This document shows positions 1 to 8,388 of a stretch of 64,000 nucleotides of DNA, piece by piece. Below the pieces are notes generated by a model. It saw nothing but the letters and a program-made list of their open reading frames with translations. It searched no databases and was not told the origin of the DNA. Both the position numbers and the translations under genes were made by a program. The stretch is from Methanobacteriota archaeon (GTDB lineage: Archaea > Halobacteriota > Methanomicrobia > Methanomicrobiales > Methanoculleaceae), in contig JAEWLJ010000013.1 of the NCBI GenBank assembly GCA_023393455.1, forward strand, positions 62,001-126,000. The letters are read 5' to 3'. Within the stretch, counting starts at the first letter, position 1, and each line of letters begins with the position of its first letter.

Positions 1-2361
1 CCCGCCTATCGCGGCGCCGGGGAGGGGATCTCCTGCTACCAGTGCCTTGCAGGCGACGAACTGGTTCCGGTCGCCGACCACCACGGCAGGGTCGCCATCA
101 GGGCGATCGGGGATCTCTTCGATACCGCGGCAAAGAACGGGCGGCGGATTGACTCGTTCGGCACGGAACTCGCCTACTATGACGGAAAGGCCCCGAGCGT
201 CGACTTCACCACGCTGGAAGCATCGCTCCGCCCGTTCCATGGCGTGATGCGCCAGCGCTACACCGGAGACCTCCTCCGGATAACCCTGGAGTCGGGACGG
301 CGGATCACCGTCACGCCCGACCACCCGGTCTATGCCCTGGAGGGCGAGAAATTCGCCAGGAAGACCGCAGAAGACCTCGATATCGGCGACTACCTGCCGG
401 TCTTGAAGACGGGCGAGTTCTGCGAGAGCATGGTTGCGGAGATCGACGTTGCCGGGGTCCTCACGCAGGCCGGCCACGCCGGTGCCGTCCACGCCTCCGA
501 GGATGAGGTGAATACCCGGGGTGCAAAACGCCCCGGTCTTTCTCGCACCCTCCCGGTCACTGGCGACCTCGCACGGTTCCTCGGCTACTACCTCGCGGCA
601 GGGTCAAGCGAGCATGCCGGGCGGCGCTACACGGTCCGGCTCTCGTTTGAGGGAGACGAGTCAGGGGTTGCGGCGGACGCCGCAACCTGCATCCGCGCCG
701 CCTTTGGGTGCGATCCGGACGTCCGCGCCTCGGCGGCGGGGACCACCGTCACCATCACCAGCAAACTCATCTATCTCCTGGTCGACGCCCTCGGATGCGG
801 CTCCTCAGAGAGCGACAGGACGGTGCCCGACCTCCTCTTCAACCTCGACCGCGCCCGGGTAGGTGACTACCTCGGTGCGGCCTTCCACGCCAGGACGACC
901 TCCGGGCGCCGTGCCCGGAGCATCCGGCTGAAAGCGGCCTCCCGCGACGCTGTCCAGAAGCTGGTCTGGCTCGCCAAAGGGATCGGGGTCCAGATGAGCT
1001 ATGCTGAACGCGAGGCCCCGCAGAAGACCTACATCTGCAGGATCACCGCCCAGAACCAGATCGACCGGTTCTCTGCAGAGACCGGGTGGTCGGCAGAGGT
1101 GCCGCAGGGCCGGCAGACCGATGGGACCTTCACGGACCTTCCGGTGAGCAAGCACGCTGCCGGGTGCACCGCGGTCGCCTGCGCGAGCAGGTACCACGGC
1201 GGCGGGATGGACGGGCTCCAGGTCTCGCTCTATATCCCGCCTATCACCCGCAACGCCGGGAGAGAACGGTTCGCCGGAGGGGACGTCCACCCGCTCCGCA
1301 TCCGCTCGATCGAGCGGGTCGATCACGACGGCTACGTCTACGATCTGGTCGACGTCGCCGGCACCCATACCTTCTCGACCGCGCTCGGCATCGTGACCGG
1401 GAACTGTTGCGCATACCAGTTCTCCTCGGTCGCCGACGAGGACGACCAGTTCGAGGACAAACTCTACTTCCGCGAGGGGAAGCACTTCTCGATGGGCTCC
1501 TGGCAGGTGATGTCGATCAACTGTCCACGGGCGGCGTATAAGGCGGAGGGCAACCAGGAACGGCTCTTTGCCGAACTGAAATCGCTCATGGACATCGCCG
1601 TCGACCTCTACCGCATCAAGCGCCGCTGGATGTCCCTCATCCGGACGAACGGCAGGATGCCGTTTGCGATGCAGCGCCCGAAGGACCCGAACACCGGCGA
1701 GCGCGGCGCGGTCGCCGTGGACCTCGAAGGGCTCGTCTACACCATCGGCGTCGTCGGGGTCAACGAGATGGTGCAGCACTTCACCGGCCACCAGCTCCAC
1801 GAGTCGAAGGAGGCGTTCCGCCTCGCTGTCCGGGCGATGACCGAACTCGAGATGTATGCGCGCGAGCTCTCGAAGAAGCACAACATGACGATCGCTCTCG
1901 CCCGCACCCCGGCGGAGACGACCGGCCAGCGGTTCGCGGTCGCCGACCTGCTCGACGAGCGGTTCCGGGACCACGCGATCAAGGTCATCAAGGGCGACGC
2001 TGAAAAAGCGCTCGATATGCTTGGCACGACGCTCGATCTCCCCATCTACTACACGAACGGCACCCACGTCACCCCGGCGGCCCCCGTCCCGCTCACAAAG
2101 AGGATCGAGATCGAGCATGTCTTCTTCCCGGTCGTGGACGGCGGCAACATCTTCCACATCTGGCTCGGGGAAGCGCGTCCCGACCCCCGGGGGCTGATGG
2201 AGATGGCGATGAATCTCTGCCGGACGACCCAGATCGGCTACTTCGCCTTCACCCGGGACCTGACGGTCTCCCTCAAGGAGTACCGGGAACTGAAACCGGC
2301 GCGCCCGGATACGGGGAAGACGGCCGGCACCTCCCCGGCAGCGGACCGGGCGGATGCCTGA
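1..2361 (+). CDS. nrdD: Anaerobic ribonucleoside-triphosphate reductase, 5'-truncated by window, intein-containing
   Basis: Class III ribonucleotide reductases reduce NTPs to dNTPs by radical chemistry under anoxia. The reading frame is open from base 1, so the N-terminal part lies outside the window. A 14-residue N-extein piece ends in SCYQ. The C-extein resumes at 1405 with CCAYQFS, then shows family blocks: INCPRAAY, the stretch ending LARTPAETTGQRF, YYTNGTHV, and GGNIFHIWLGE near the end. The two adjacent Cys at the splice junction probably belong to the active-site region, a typical intein target (inference). The protein ends soon after the TRDLTVSLKEY block. The cysteine-rich zinc site and the C-terminal glycyl-radical motif expected in this family are absent, and the next gene starts 85 bases downstream, leaving no room for them. 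The polar tail is rich in Pro, Ala and Asp. No nrdG activase is visible here. Confidence 0.85.
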   Translation, partial: PAYRGAGEGISCYQCLAGDELVPVADHHGRVAIRAIGDLFDTAAKNGRRIDSFGTELAYYDGKAPSVDFTTLEASLRPFHGVMRQRYTGDLLRITLESGRRITVTPDHPVYALEGEKFARKTAEDLDIGDYLPVLKTGEFCESMVAEIDVAGVLTQAGHAGAVHASEDEVNTRGAKRPGLSRTLPVTGDLARFLGYYLAAGSSEHAGRRYTVRLSFEGDESGVAADAATCIRAAFGCDPDVRASAAGTTVTITSKLIYLLVDALGCGSSESDRTVPDLLFNLDRARVGDYLGAAFHARTTSGRRARSIRLKAASRDAVQKLVWLAKGIGVQMSYAEREAPQKTYICRITAQNQIDRFSAETGWSAEVPQGRQTDGTFTDLPVSKHAAGCTAVACASRYHGGGMDGLQVSLYIPPITRNAGRERFAGGDVHPLRIRSIERVDHDGYVYDLVDVAGTHTFSTALGIVTGNCCAYQFSSVADEDDQFEDKLYFREGKHFSMGSWQVMSINCPRAAYKAEGNQERLFAELKSLMDIAVDLYRIKRRWMSLIRTNGRMPFAMQRPKDPNTGERGAVAVDLEGLVYTIGVVGVNEMVQHFTGHQLHESKEAFRLAVRAMTELEMYARELSKKHNMTIALARTPAETTGQRFAVADLLDERFRDHAIKVIKGDAEKALDMLGTTLDLPIYYTNGTHVTPAAPVPLTKRIEIEHVFFPVVDGGNIFHIWLGEARPDPRGLMEMAMNLCRTTQIGYFAFTRDLTVSLKEYRELKPARPDTGKTAGTSPAADRADA
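43..1404 (+). mobile_element. Intein (454 aa) in nrdD with degenerate LAGLIDADG endonuclease
   Basis: In-frame insertion splitting nrdD. It begins with Cys (CLAGDELVPV, splicing block A) and has a block B with the TPDHPV motif near residue 100. Block F is VYDLVDVAGTHTF, and the insert ends in IVTGN followed by the +1 extein Cys. All the nucleophiles for splicing (Cys1, terminal Asn, Cys+1) are present. The usual penultimate His is Gly. Between the splicing blocks sit two LAGLIDADG-like helices, LGYYLAAGS and YLGAAFHART. At the position of the catalytic acid these read Ala and Arg instead of Asp or Glu, so the homing endonuclease is predicted to be dead while splicing stays under selection. 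The borders follow from the extein match and intein rules, not from alignment to an intein-free allele. Confidence 0.88.
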
Positions 2362-2446
2362 CCGGGATCATACCTTTTTTGCCTTTGCCGCGAGATCCTG
2401 TTAAGAGCTGCCCGGCACGATGCTGCGGTGGCGCGTGAGGATTCTT

Positions 2447-3478
2447 ATGATCGATCTGACGACCCCGCTCCTTGCGATCGACGTCGGCAGGGGCACCCAG
2501 GACATCCTGGTCTACGAGCCCGGCCGATCGATCGAGAACAGCATCAAACTGGTCCTCCCCTCCCCGACCGTGGTGGTGGCGGAGAAGATCCGGCAGGCCA
2601 CCCGTGCCGGGCTCCCGGTCTTCCTGGACGGGCACCTGATGGGCGGCGGCGCGAACACCGGCGCGATACGCGAACACCTCTCCCGCGACCTTCCCGTCTA
2701 CGCCACGCCGGAGGCCGCCGCGACCCTCCACGACGACCCGGAACGGGTGCGGGCGCTTGGAGTCGAGATCCGCGCCACCCCTCCGGGGGACGCGGTGACC
2801 GTCCACACCACCGACTACATGGAGCCGGAACTCAGGCAGGCGCTCTCCCTCTTCGGCGTGGACTATCCGGCAAACGTTGCCGTAGCGGTCCAGGATCACG
2901 GCTACTCTCCGCACCGGAGCAACCGCATCCACCGGTTCGAACTGATGCGGGAGCGGCTGGACGCCGGCGGCTGGGATATCCTCTCGCTCGTCACCGACCC
3001 ACCGCTCGCCGACATGACCCGGATGCAGGCCGTCCGGGGCCAGGAGCCGGACGCGCTCGTCACCGATACCGGCCCCGTCGCCCTCATCGGGGCGCTCTGC
3101 GACCCGCAGGTGCGGAAGATGGCGAAGGAGGGGGTGACCCTTGTCAACGCGGGAAACGGGCACACTCTCTGCTTCACCCTGAAAGGGCACGAGATCCACG
3201 GTCTCTTCGAGCACCACACCGGCGTGCTCGACCCGGCAAAACTGCAGGACTACATCCGGCGGCTCGCCGACGGCACCCTGACCTCGGAGGAGGTCTTCGA
3301 CGACAACGGCCATGGGGCGGCGATCAGCAAACCCCTCACGACCAGTGCCGTCGTCGTCACCGGCCCGAACCGGCTCCGGCTGCTCCCTGAGGCCTACCAG
3401 GCGGCACCCTTCGGGGACATGATGCTCTCGGGATGCTTCGGGCTCGCGTATCTCTGGAAGGAGTTCCGGGAGGGGTGA
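2447..3478 (+). CDS. DUF1786 family protein
   Basis: A 343-residue protein matching, from memory, the Pfam family DUF1786, which carries the unproven label 'putative pyruvate formate-lyase activating enzyme'. The N-terminus LLAIDVGRGTQD (D12, G14, G16, T17) resembles the phosphate-1 loop of the actin/sugar-kinase fold. A later GNGHT and Cys-Phe-Gly-Leu-Ala near the C-terminus are consistent with that fold. No radical-SAM CxxxCxxC motif is present, so it is not a normal glycyl-radical activase, although it sits directly after nrdD. An in-frame ATG lies at 2420. The ATG at 2447 is preferred because GTGAGG lies about six bases upstream of it. Function unknown. Confidence 0.8.
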   Translation: MIDLTTPLLAIDVGRGTQDILVYEPGRSIENSIKLVLPSPTVVVAEKIRQATRAGLPVFLDGHLMGGGANTGAIREHLSRDLPVYATPEAAATLHDDPERVRALGVEIRATPPGDAVTVHTTDYMEPELRQALSLFGVDYPANVAVAVQDHGYSPHRSNRIHRFELMRERLDAGGWDILSLVTDPPLADMTRMQAVRGQEPDALVTDTGPVALIGALCDPQVRKMAKEGVTLVNAGNGHTLCFTLKGHEIHGLFEHHTGVLDPAKLQDYIRRLADGTLTSEEVFDDNGHGAAISKPLTTSAVVVTGPNRLRLLPEAYQAAPFGDMMLSGCFGLAYLWKEFREG

Positions 3479-3485
3479 ACCCCCA

Positions 3486-4001
3486 TCAAACGATCTCTAT
3501 CGTCCCCCGGATGCCCTCCAGAGCACCGGGGATCAGTTCTTTTGCCATGCACCACCCGGCCCGGGGGTCGTCTTTATGGAAGATGCCGAACATCCACGAT
3601 GCGCAAAACCCCAGTCCATGATAGGTCTCGGATTCGCCGCAGAGGAAGACCGCGGTATATCCCATCTCGCGGGCGATCTGGAAAGCCCGGTCCATCATGG
3701 CGCGGGCGATGCCCTGCCGGAACCGGTCCGGGCGGACGCTGATCGGGGATAGCACCAGGGAGGTGACCGGGCCGTCGTTCGTGGCAATTACGGTTGCATA
3801 CAACACAATCTGTCCTACTATGCTACCTTCTGCATCCTCCGCCACCAGCGAGAGTTCGGGGATGAACGTCTCCTTTCCTCTCAGTTCGTTCAGGTAATCC
3901 GCTTCGGTTCCATCCGAATGGGCGGTTGTGGCAAACGACCTCTTTACGAGTTGATAGACGTCCTCATAATCCGCCGGCCGCTCCTGCCGTATCGTGTACA
4001 T
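3486..4001 (-). CDS. GNAT family N-acetyltransferase
   Basis: A 171-residue acetyltransferase of the GNAT fold, which transfers the acetyl group of acetyl-CoA to an amine. The acetyl-CoA motif A is visible as SVRPDRFRQGIAR (residues 88-100). The conserved late block YHGLGF (128-133) is typical of the YhbS-like branch. Substrate unknown. The gene starts 15 bases after the stop of the upstream GNAT gene on the same strand, so the two are probably cotranscribed. It converges with the DUF1786 gene, with a gap of only seven bases. Confidence 0.85.
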   Translation of the reverse strand: MYTIRQERPADYEDVYQLVKRSFATTAHSDGTEADYLNELRGKETFIPELSLVAEDAEGSIVGQIVLYATVIATNDGPVTSLVLSPISVRPDRFRQGIARAMMDRAFQIAREMGYTAVFLCGESETYHGLGFCASWMFGIFHKDDPRAGWCMAKELIPGALEGIRGTIEIV

Positions 4002-4016
4002 ACTAATCCCCCGGGA

Positions 4017-4601
4017 TCAGCAGCCGACCTCAAGGACCATGTTTGCGGTCTCCAGTCTACCGTAATCGCCCTCGCCGTACCGCTCCAGGTATGTTCCGTA
4101 ATAGTCAGCGGGATCAAAGTCATTACGCCGCCGAAAGCCGCACTTCTCGTACGCCCTCACGGCGCGGGAGTTTTTCACCCACGGCCGGATGATGAAGGTT
4201 CGGATACCGTGCTCTTCGACCAGCCGGTCTATCAGCATCGCTATCACGGCGGAGCCGATGCCTCTCCCGGTATATTTCTCTGAACGGAGCCACATATCGA
4301 GCTCCAGGTTCTCTATCCGCCCATCGTTGTGCGTATGCGAGATCGTCCCGACGATCTCGCCCTGATACCGTATCAGCAGATATTTGCTCTTGCCGGGAAC
4401 GCTACCGAAGAACTGCTCTTCCTCGTCCCTCAACTCGGACCAATCAAAATCATCCTTCTTCTCGAGCATGGACCGCCAGATACCCGGGTCCTCAAAGGCC
4501 ATCTCATAGATGAAGCGCCTGTCTGAAGGTTCGGCGTATAGTAGCGTAGTCCCGTCTCTCTCGATGTAGATTCGCCGGTCTATGGTATCCTCTCTTGCCA
4601 T
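4017..4601 (-). CDS. GNAT family N-acetyltransferase (aminoglycoside/RimJ-like)
   Basis: A 194-residue GNAT protein. Motif A reads TGRGIGSAVI (111-120), and the downstream N144SRAVRAYEKCGF block is the standard GNAT motif B found in AAC(6')- and RimJ/RimL-like enzymes. It could acetylate a small amine or a protein N-terminus; the sequence does not decide. It is the first gene of a two-GNAT operon. A TATA-like AATATATCTT at 4631-4640 would place transcription start only a few bases before the ATG, giving a nearly leaderless message. Confidence 0.85.
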   Translation of the reverse strand: MAREDTIDRRIYIERDGTTLLYAEPSDRRFIYEMAFEDPGIWRSMLEKKDDFDWSELRDEEEQFFGSVPGKSKYLLIRYQGEIVGTISHTHNDGRIENLELDMWLRSEKYTGRGIGSAVIAMLIDRLVEEHGIRTFIIRPWVKNSRAVRAYEKCGFRRRNDFDPADYYGTYLERYGEGDYGRLETANMVLEVGC

Positions 4602-4630
4602 CGGCTATATCCCTTTGCGGCAGCGGGCGG

Positions 4631-4640
4631 AATATATCTT
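4631..4640 (-). promoter_or_regulatory. TATA box of the GNAT pair
   Basis: On the minus strand the site reads AAGATATATT, centred about 33 bases before the ATG of the first GNAT gene at 4601. That is the spacing expected for an archaeal TATA box serving a nearly leaderless transcript. The rest of 4602-4747 shows no gene. Confidence 0.45.
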
Positions 4641-4747
4641 GCTACCGGGGCGGGCAGTTCCTCGACTGTTCTGGATACGTGTAGATCTGAATCACTCTTC
4701 AACGAGAGGGGAGGGGCGTGTGGCTCCACAAGAGCGCATCCCGCATC

Positions 4748-6247
4748 CTACGAGGAAGTCGTCCCCCCTAGCAGCCCCTGGAAGAACCCCATGATCAGGT
4801 CGGGTATCGACGGCGAGGACGCATTCGGCCCCTCCGTCCCGCCGCCACCTTCCGTGGCATAAAGGGCTGCTACATCTTCTTTCCCGAGACCGCGCAGGGC
4901 CTCAAGGTGCCCGACCGCCGCGGCGGCGATCGTCTCGTGATCGACGCCCCGCGCCCACGCCCCCATCACCGTTTCGGACGGGCGAAGCATCGAGTTCTCG
5001 GTGCCCAGAAGCGTGTAGAGCTCGGGGAGGGACGCCTCCACCGTCTCCGCACCCCCGTCGGGCCGGATGGCGATCACCGGGTCGGAGACGCCCGTCGAAG
5101 GCACCTCCTGGCCGCCGGCAAGCGCGTAGGCATGGAAAGCGAAGAGATCCGGGTTCGATGTCAGGTTGGTGACCAGCCGCTCCTCGGCGAGGGTGAGGTC
5201 TTCAAGCGTCAGCCTCCCGGTGCGGGTAGCGACCGAGAACTCCCAGACGCCGCGTTCCCCGTCCTCGAGGGACTGGACCTCGCGGGTCCGGGTGATCTCG
5301 TAGACCCCGGTCTCGTCCGGTGGCGGCACCAGGACGACGTAGGCCGGGTTATCCTCCGCGATCGTCACGTTCCTTGCCTCCACCGTCACAGTGACGGTGA
5401 ACGTCTCCCCCTCGAAGACCGCGCGCGGGTGCCGCCCGCCGAGACGCATCGCCGGGTCGAGGAGCCAGTCAAGGTTCGCTATCTCCACCCCGCTCCGGGT
5501 GAGGGCGACATCTTCGGGTACCCGGTCGAGGATCACCCCGATACCCCGGACGAAGAGGCCGTCAGTCGGCACAGCGGCCACGGACGGTGCCTCGGTCTCG
5601 TTCTCCTCGGCGGGGGTATACGAGGAGGGGCTGACGAGGTGGTGGCCGCTCTGGACAAGCGGACGATCGTGGGAGTAGTGCGATTTTGCCATCGTTGCGC
5701 CTGGCCGCGGCGGAGCATACCGTTCAAGGGTCGGTTCCGGGTTCGTCTCCTCCTCCGCATCTTCATCGTCGTCAGCGAGGTCATCATCGATCCCGTCACC
5801 CGGGTCGTCGAGGGCAGCGTCGGTCTCCGTTTCGGTGGGTTCAGGGGTCTCTGTTGTGTTCAGGGAGGGGCCCTCCGCATCGGCGGTGTCGTTCCCGTTT
5901 GCAACCGTCTCCCCGGTAAAACCCGGCAGGGTTGGTATGGTTGTGGAGTTTTCCGGAATCGTCTCCGTCGGATCCGCTCCCTCCTCGGGCGGCGGCGTGG
6001 CATCCCCGGCAGCAAGGGAACCGGGCTCCTGTTCCTCGACGGATGCATCCTCCGCCTCATCAGGCCCCGGACTCCCCGCAGGCGTGACCGGCACTTTGTT
6101 GACGACGGGCTTCTCGCCCGGTACCTCGACGGTACCGTTTTCGTCTGACCCGGCAAAAGCGAACGTAAGAAGGCCGGCCATGCAGATACAGAGCACCAGA
6201 GCCCCGATGATCAGATAGAATCCTTTCAACGACACCACCCCGGGCAT
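4748..6247 (-). CDS. Membrane-anchored extracellular protein with acidic linker
   Basis: A 499-residue protein I do not recognise. Residues about 9-32 form one hydrophobic segment followed by Gly-Ser-Asp, so it is a signal anchor or an uncleaved signal peptide with the rest outside the cell. Residues about 35-180 are a low-complexity linker rich in Glu, Asp, Pro and Thr with several NxT/S sequons. From about 225 to 400 there is a beta-rich domain (TFTVTVTVEARNVT, VYEITRTREV), possibly immunoglobulin-like. The C-terminus is helical and ends in a short hydrophobic stretch, IMGFFQGLLGG. A role as a surface or envelope protein is inferred. ATG at 6247 is used, but no Shine-Dalgarno sequence is evident and GTG codons a few residues in are alternatives. 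Confidence 0.7.
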   Translation of the reverse strand: MPGVVSLKGFYLIIGALVLCICMAGLLTFAFAGSDENGTVEVPGEKPVVNKVPVTPAGSPGPDEAEDASVEEQEPGSLAAGDATPPPEEGADPTETIPENSTTIPTLPGFTGETVANGNDTADAEGPSLNTTETPEPTETETDAALDDPGDGIDDDLADDDEDAEEETNPEPTLERYAPPRPGATMAKSHYSHDRPLVQSGHHLVSPSSYTPAEENETEAPSVAAVPTDGLFVRGIGVILDRVPEDVALTRSGVEIANLDWLLDPAMRLGGRHPRAVFEGETFTVTVTVEARNVTIAEDNPAYVVLVPPPDETGVYEITRTREVQSLEDGERGVWEFSVATRTGRLTLEDLTLAEERLVTNLTSNPDLFAFHAYALAGGQEVPSTGVSDPVIAIRPDGGAETVEASLPELYTLLGTENSMLRPSETVMGAWARGVDHETIAAAAVGHLEALRGLGKEDVAALYATEGGGGTEGPNASSPSIPDLIMGFFQGLLGGTTSS

Positions 6248-6450
6248 ACGGGAACGCCACGCACCCTGTTCGCCGGCTCTGCCGCAGGCGGCACGGGACT
6301 CACTACCCGGCCGGGAACTCCGTTCATGGAAGTCTCATGGAGCACACACCGCTATAAATAATTTACGGGCAGGAGCGCGCTCGAAACCCCCCTGCATATC
6401 GCCCCCGGGAGAACCGGTTCCCTATCGCCACGGGATACTACCGGATTACT
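6248..6450. other. Intergenic region with a TATA-like site
   Basis: No gene is seen. An AT-rich patch at 6349-6365 contains, on the minus strand, TTATTTATAG, a plausible TATA box for the 4748-6247 gene. It would imply an untranslated leader of roughly 80 bases. Confidence 0.4.
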
Positions 6451-6460
6451 GTAAAAAAAG
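6451..6460 (-). terminator. Oligo-U terminator after nusA
   Basis: The plus strand GTAAAAAAAG lies just past the nusA stop codon, so the transcript of the minus-strand RNA polymerase operon would end in a run of seven U residues. Archaeal termination commonly needs only such a U tract. No hairpin is obvious before it. Confidence 0.55.
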
Positions 6461-6463
6461 TGT

Positions 6464-6913
6464 TCAGGCAGAATCGTTCTGCATCAGCTGGACATCGGCA
6501 ATGTCGTGCTGCCGCTGTGCAAGAACTTTCGCCTTGAAGATATTCTTCCCCGCTTTGCCGATGGCAAGGCCACGGTCTTCGTCCCGGACCTCGATGACGG
6601 CGACCTGCTGATCCTCCTCGTCCGTATCGAAGTCGACACCCGTGACCTGGGCGGGCAGGAAGCAGTTCCGGAGGAACTGAACCGGGTCGGCGGAGTATTC
6701 CACGACCTCGATGCGCTTCCCCATCACGTCGGATGCCTTCTTGATGCTCGACCCGCTCTTTCCGATAGCGAGCCCCATGTCGCCGGGATTGATCACGAAG
6801 ATGATCCGCTCGTTGCGGTTATCGACGATGCAATCGCGGCTGCCTGCGCCGGTAAGACTCTCGAACTGGGAGATGAGGCGCATGCACTCCTCAGTCAGCG
6901 TGACCTGTGGCAT
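6464..6913 (-). CDS. nusA: NusA-like transcription termination/elongation factor
   Basis: A 149-residue archaeal NusA, which consists of the two KH RNA-binding domains without the bacterial N-terminal and S1 domains. Both KH GxxG loops are clear: GLAIGKSG at 47-54 and GLAIGKAG at 115-122. It binds RNA and is thought to act on RNA polymerase during elongation and termination. It is the last gene of the rpo operon, starting three bases after the L30e stop, the order found in many archaea. The length fits the family. Confidence 0.93.
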   Translation of the reverse strand: MPQVTLTEECMRLISQFESLTGAGSRDCIVDNRNERIIFVINPGDMGLAIGKSGSSIKKASDVMGKRIEVVEYSADPVQFLRNCFLPAQVTGVDFDTDEEDQQVAVIEVRDEDRGLAIGKAGKNIFKAKVLAQRQHDIADVQLMQNDSA

Positions 6914-6916
6914 CGT

Positions 6917-7204
6917 CTACACTCTCGCAGCATTCAGGATATCGGATTCGCCGGGTTCTATCACGGCGAGTGCACTGACGACGTACGGTCTCCCGCAGGC
7001 TTTCCCGAGCTGGACGCTCGAGCCTTCGTAGACGTAGACGGGGATATCGATCTCGGTCACCAGATTTTTAACGGATTCCGGGCTGTTCCTGGCCACCACA
7101 ATAAGTTTGGCCTTGCCTTCTTCGATGGATTCTTGGGTCTTGTTCTGACCCAGAAGCACGGTACCAGTCTTCACGGCTTTGCGTAGTGAAGCATTAAAGT
7201 CCAT
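6917..7204 (-). CDS. rpl30e: 50S ribosomal protein L30e
   Basis: A 95-residue protein of the L7Ae/L30e RNA-binding family. It starts MDFNASLRKAVKTGTVLLGQ and has the IVVARNSPES and PVYVYEGSSVQLGKACG blocks characteristic of L30e. It is part of the large ribosomal subunit. Its ATG overlaps the rpoA2 stop by one base (TAATG), so translation is probably coupled. The rpoA2-rpl30e-nusA order is conserved in archaea. Confidence 0.95.
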   Translation of the reverse strand: MDFNASLRKAVKTGTVLLGQNKTQESIEEGKAKLIVVARNSPESVKNLVTEIDIPVYVYEGSSVQLGKACGRPYVVSALAVIEPGESDILNAARV

Positions 7205-8388
7205 TATGATTTCTCCTGGATTTTTAGATTTATAGGTCTTGCGATGAGTTTCACATCACCGGTGCCAAGCTGGATAGGCTGGCCCACGATCACGTTCTCG
7301 GTGACGCCGTTTAACTCATCCACCTCGTTCGCGATTGCGGCATCGAGCAAGTGGTTGACCGTCACTTCGAATGCAGCCCGGGAGAGAACACTCTCTTTCT
7401 CACCGGCGATACCATGCCGGCCGATCTGCTTGACCTCGCCCTCCATGCACATCATATCCGCGACGAGCATGATATGACGGACATCGACGCCGATACCCTG
7501 TTCGTTCAGGGTACTTAAGGCCTCCTGGATGATCGCATTCCGGCCGGCCTCGATACCGAGCACATCGGCGATCTCACTGATGTTGTTGCTCCGGGTGCGG
7601 GAGGTGTCTACTCCTTCTACTTCGAAGACACCTCTTAGGTTGGAGCCCTCAGTATAAAGGATATACTCTCCGCCCTCTTTTCTGACGACGACCCGCTCGA
7701 TATCGTCGATACCCTGGACGATAACATGCCTGACGTGCTCCGCGAGCTGGAAGAGGTTCTGATAACTCTCCTGGTTCTTCGGAGTGAACGTGAGCGAGAC
7801 ACTTTTCGGGTCGCCTTCAACGTCAAAGTCGCGGAAGTGCCGCTTCTCGCGGATCTTCCTCGGCGCTGCCTCAAGGATCTCGTCGATCGTGATCTTGCGC
7901 CGGTCGCAGACGGCCTTGTTCAGCATGACGAGAACCTGCATGTTCTCCATGTCGATCGTGATGTCGCCGAACTCATGGAGCGGCGCGGCCTCGATCTGCC
8001 AGCTCACCTCACGGGCGCGGTCGCGGTTGAACGCCCAGTCATCCAGCAGGTGAACCGCCATCGTGGGGGTGCTCGGCTCGCGCCGGGCATCCATGATCTC
8101 GATAAGACGGGGGAGGCCGAGGGTAACGTTGATCTCGGCCACACCCGCGTAGTGGAACGTACGCATCGTCATCTGGGTGCCGGGCTCGCCGATCGACTGC
8201 GCCGCCACGACGCCGACCGCCTCGCAGGGCTCGATCCGGCTCTTCTGGTACTCTGAGATGACCATCTCGAGGATCTGCTCGAACTGCTCCTCGGTGACGT
8301 CCCGATCCGCGAGACTTGCCCAGAGGTCCTCCCGCGTCCGGTGAGGCAGATCGAGGGCCTCGATCTGCTCCTCAATATCGCTGTTCAT
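7204..8388 (-). CDS. rpoA2: DNA-directed RNA polymerase subunit A''
   Basis: A 394-residue C-terminal part of the largest RNA polymerase subunit, corresponding to the C-terminal third of bacterial beta prime. The EAVGVVAAQSIGEPGTQMTMRTFH block around residues 60-80 is the trigger-loop region, among the most conserved in all polymerases. The C-terminus carries the MEGEVKQIGRHGIAGEKESVLSRAAFE signature seen in archaeal A''. It forms the catalytic core with A', B' and B''. It overlaps rpoA1 by four bases and rpl30e by one. Confidence 0.97.
   Translation of the reverse strand: MNSDIEEQIEALDLPHRTREDLWASLADRDVTEEQFEQILEMVISEYQKSRIEPCEAVGVVAAQSIGEPGTQMTMRTFHYAGVAEINVTLGLPRLIEIMDARREPSTPTMAVHLLDDWAFNRDRAREVSWQIEAAPLHEFGDITIDMENMQVLVMLNKAVCDRRKITIDEILEAAPRKIREKRHFRDFDVEGDPKSVSLTFTPKNQESYQNLFQLAEHVRHVIVQGIDDIERVVVRKEGGEYILYTEGSNLRGVFEVEGVDTSRTRSNNISEIADVLGIEAGRNAIIQEALSTLNEQGIGVDVRHIMLVADMMCMEGEVKQIGRHGIAGEKESVLSRAAFEVTVNHLLDAAIANEVDELNGVTENVIVGQPIQLGTGDVKLIARPINLKIQEKS

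Noticed and set aside
805..2157. A 450-residue open frame antisense to nrdD
   Set aside because: It overlaps the intein and the C-extein on the other strand and has the same shadow composition.
2368..2385. T-rich tract after nrdD as a terminator
   Set aside because: Only six T in a row with no hairpin; possible but too weak to list as a feature.
2447..3478. DUF1786 protein as the activase of NrdD
   Set aside because: The Pfam label suggests it, but there is no radical-SAM cysteine motif; adjacency alone does not support the role.
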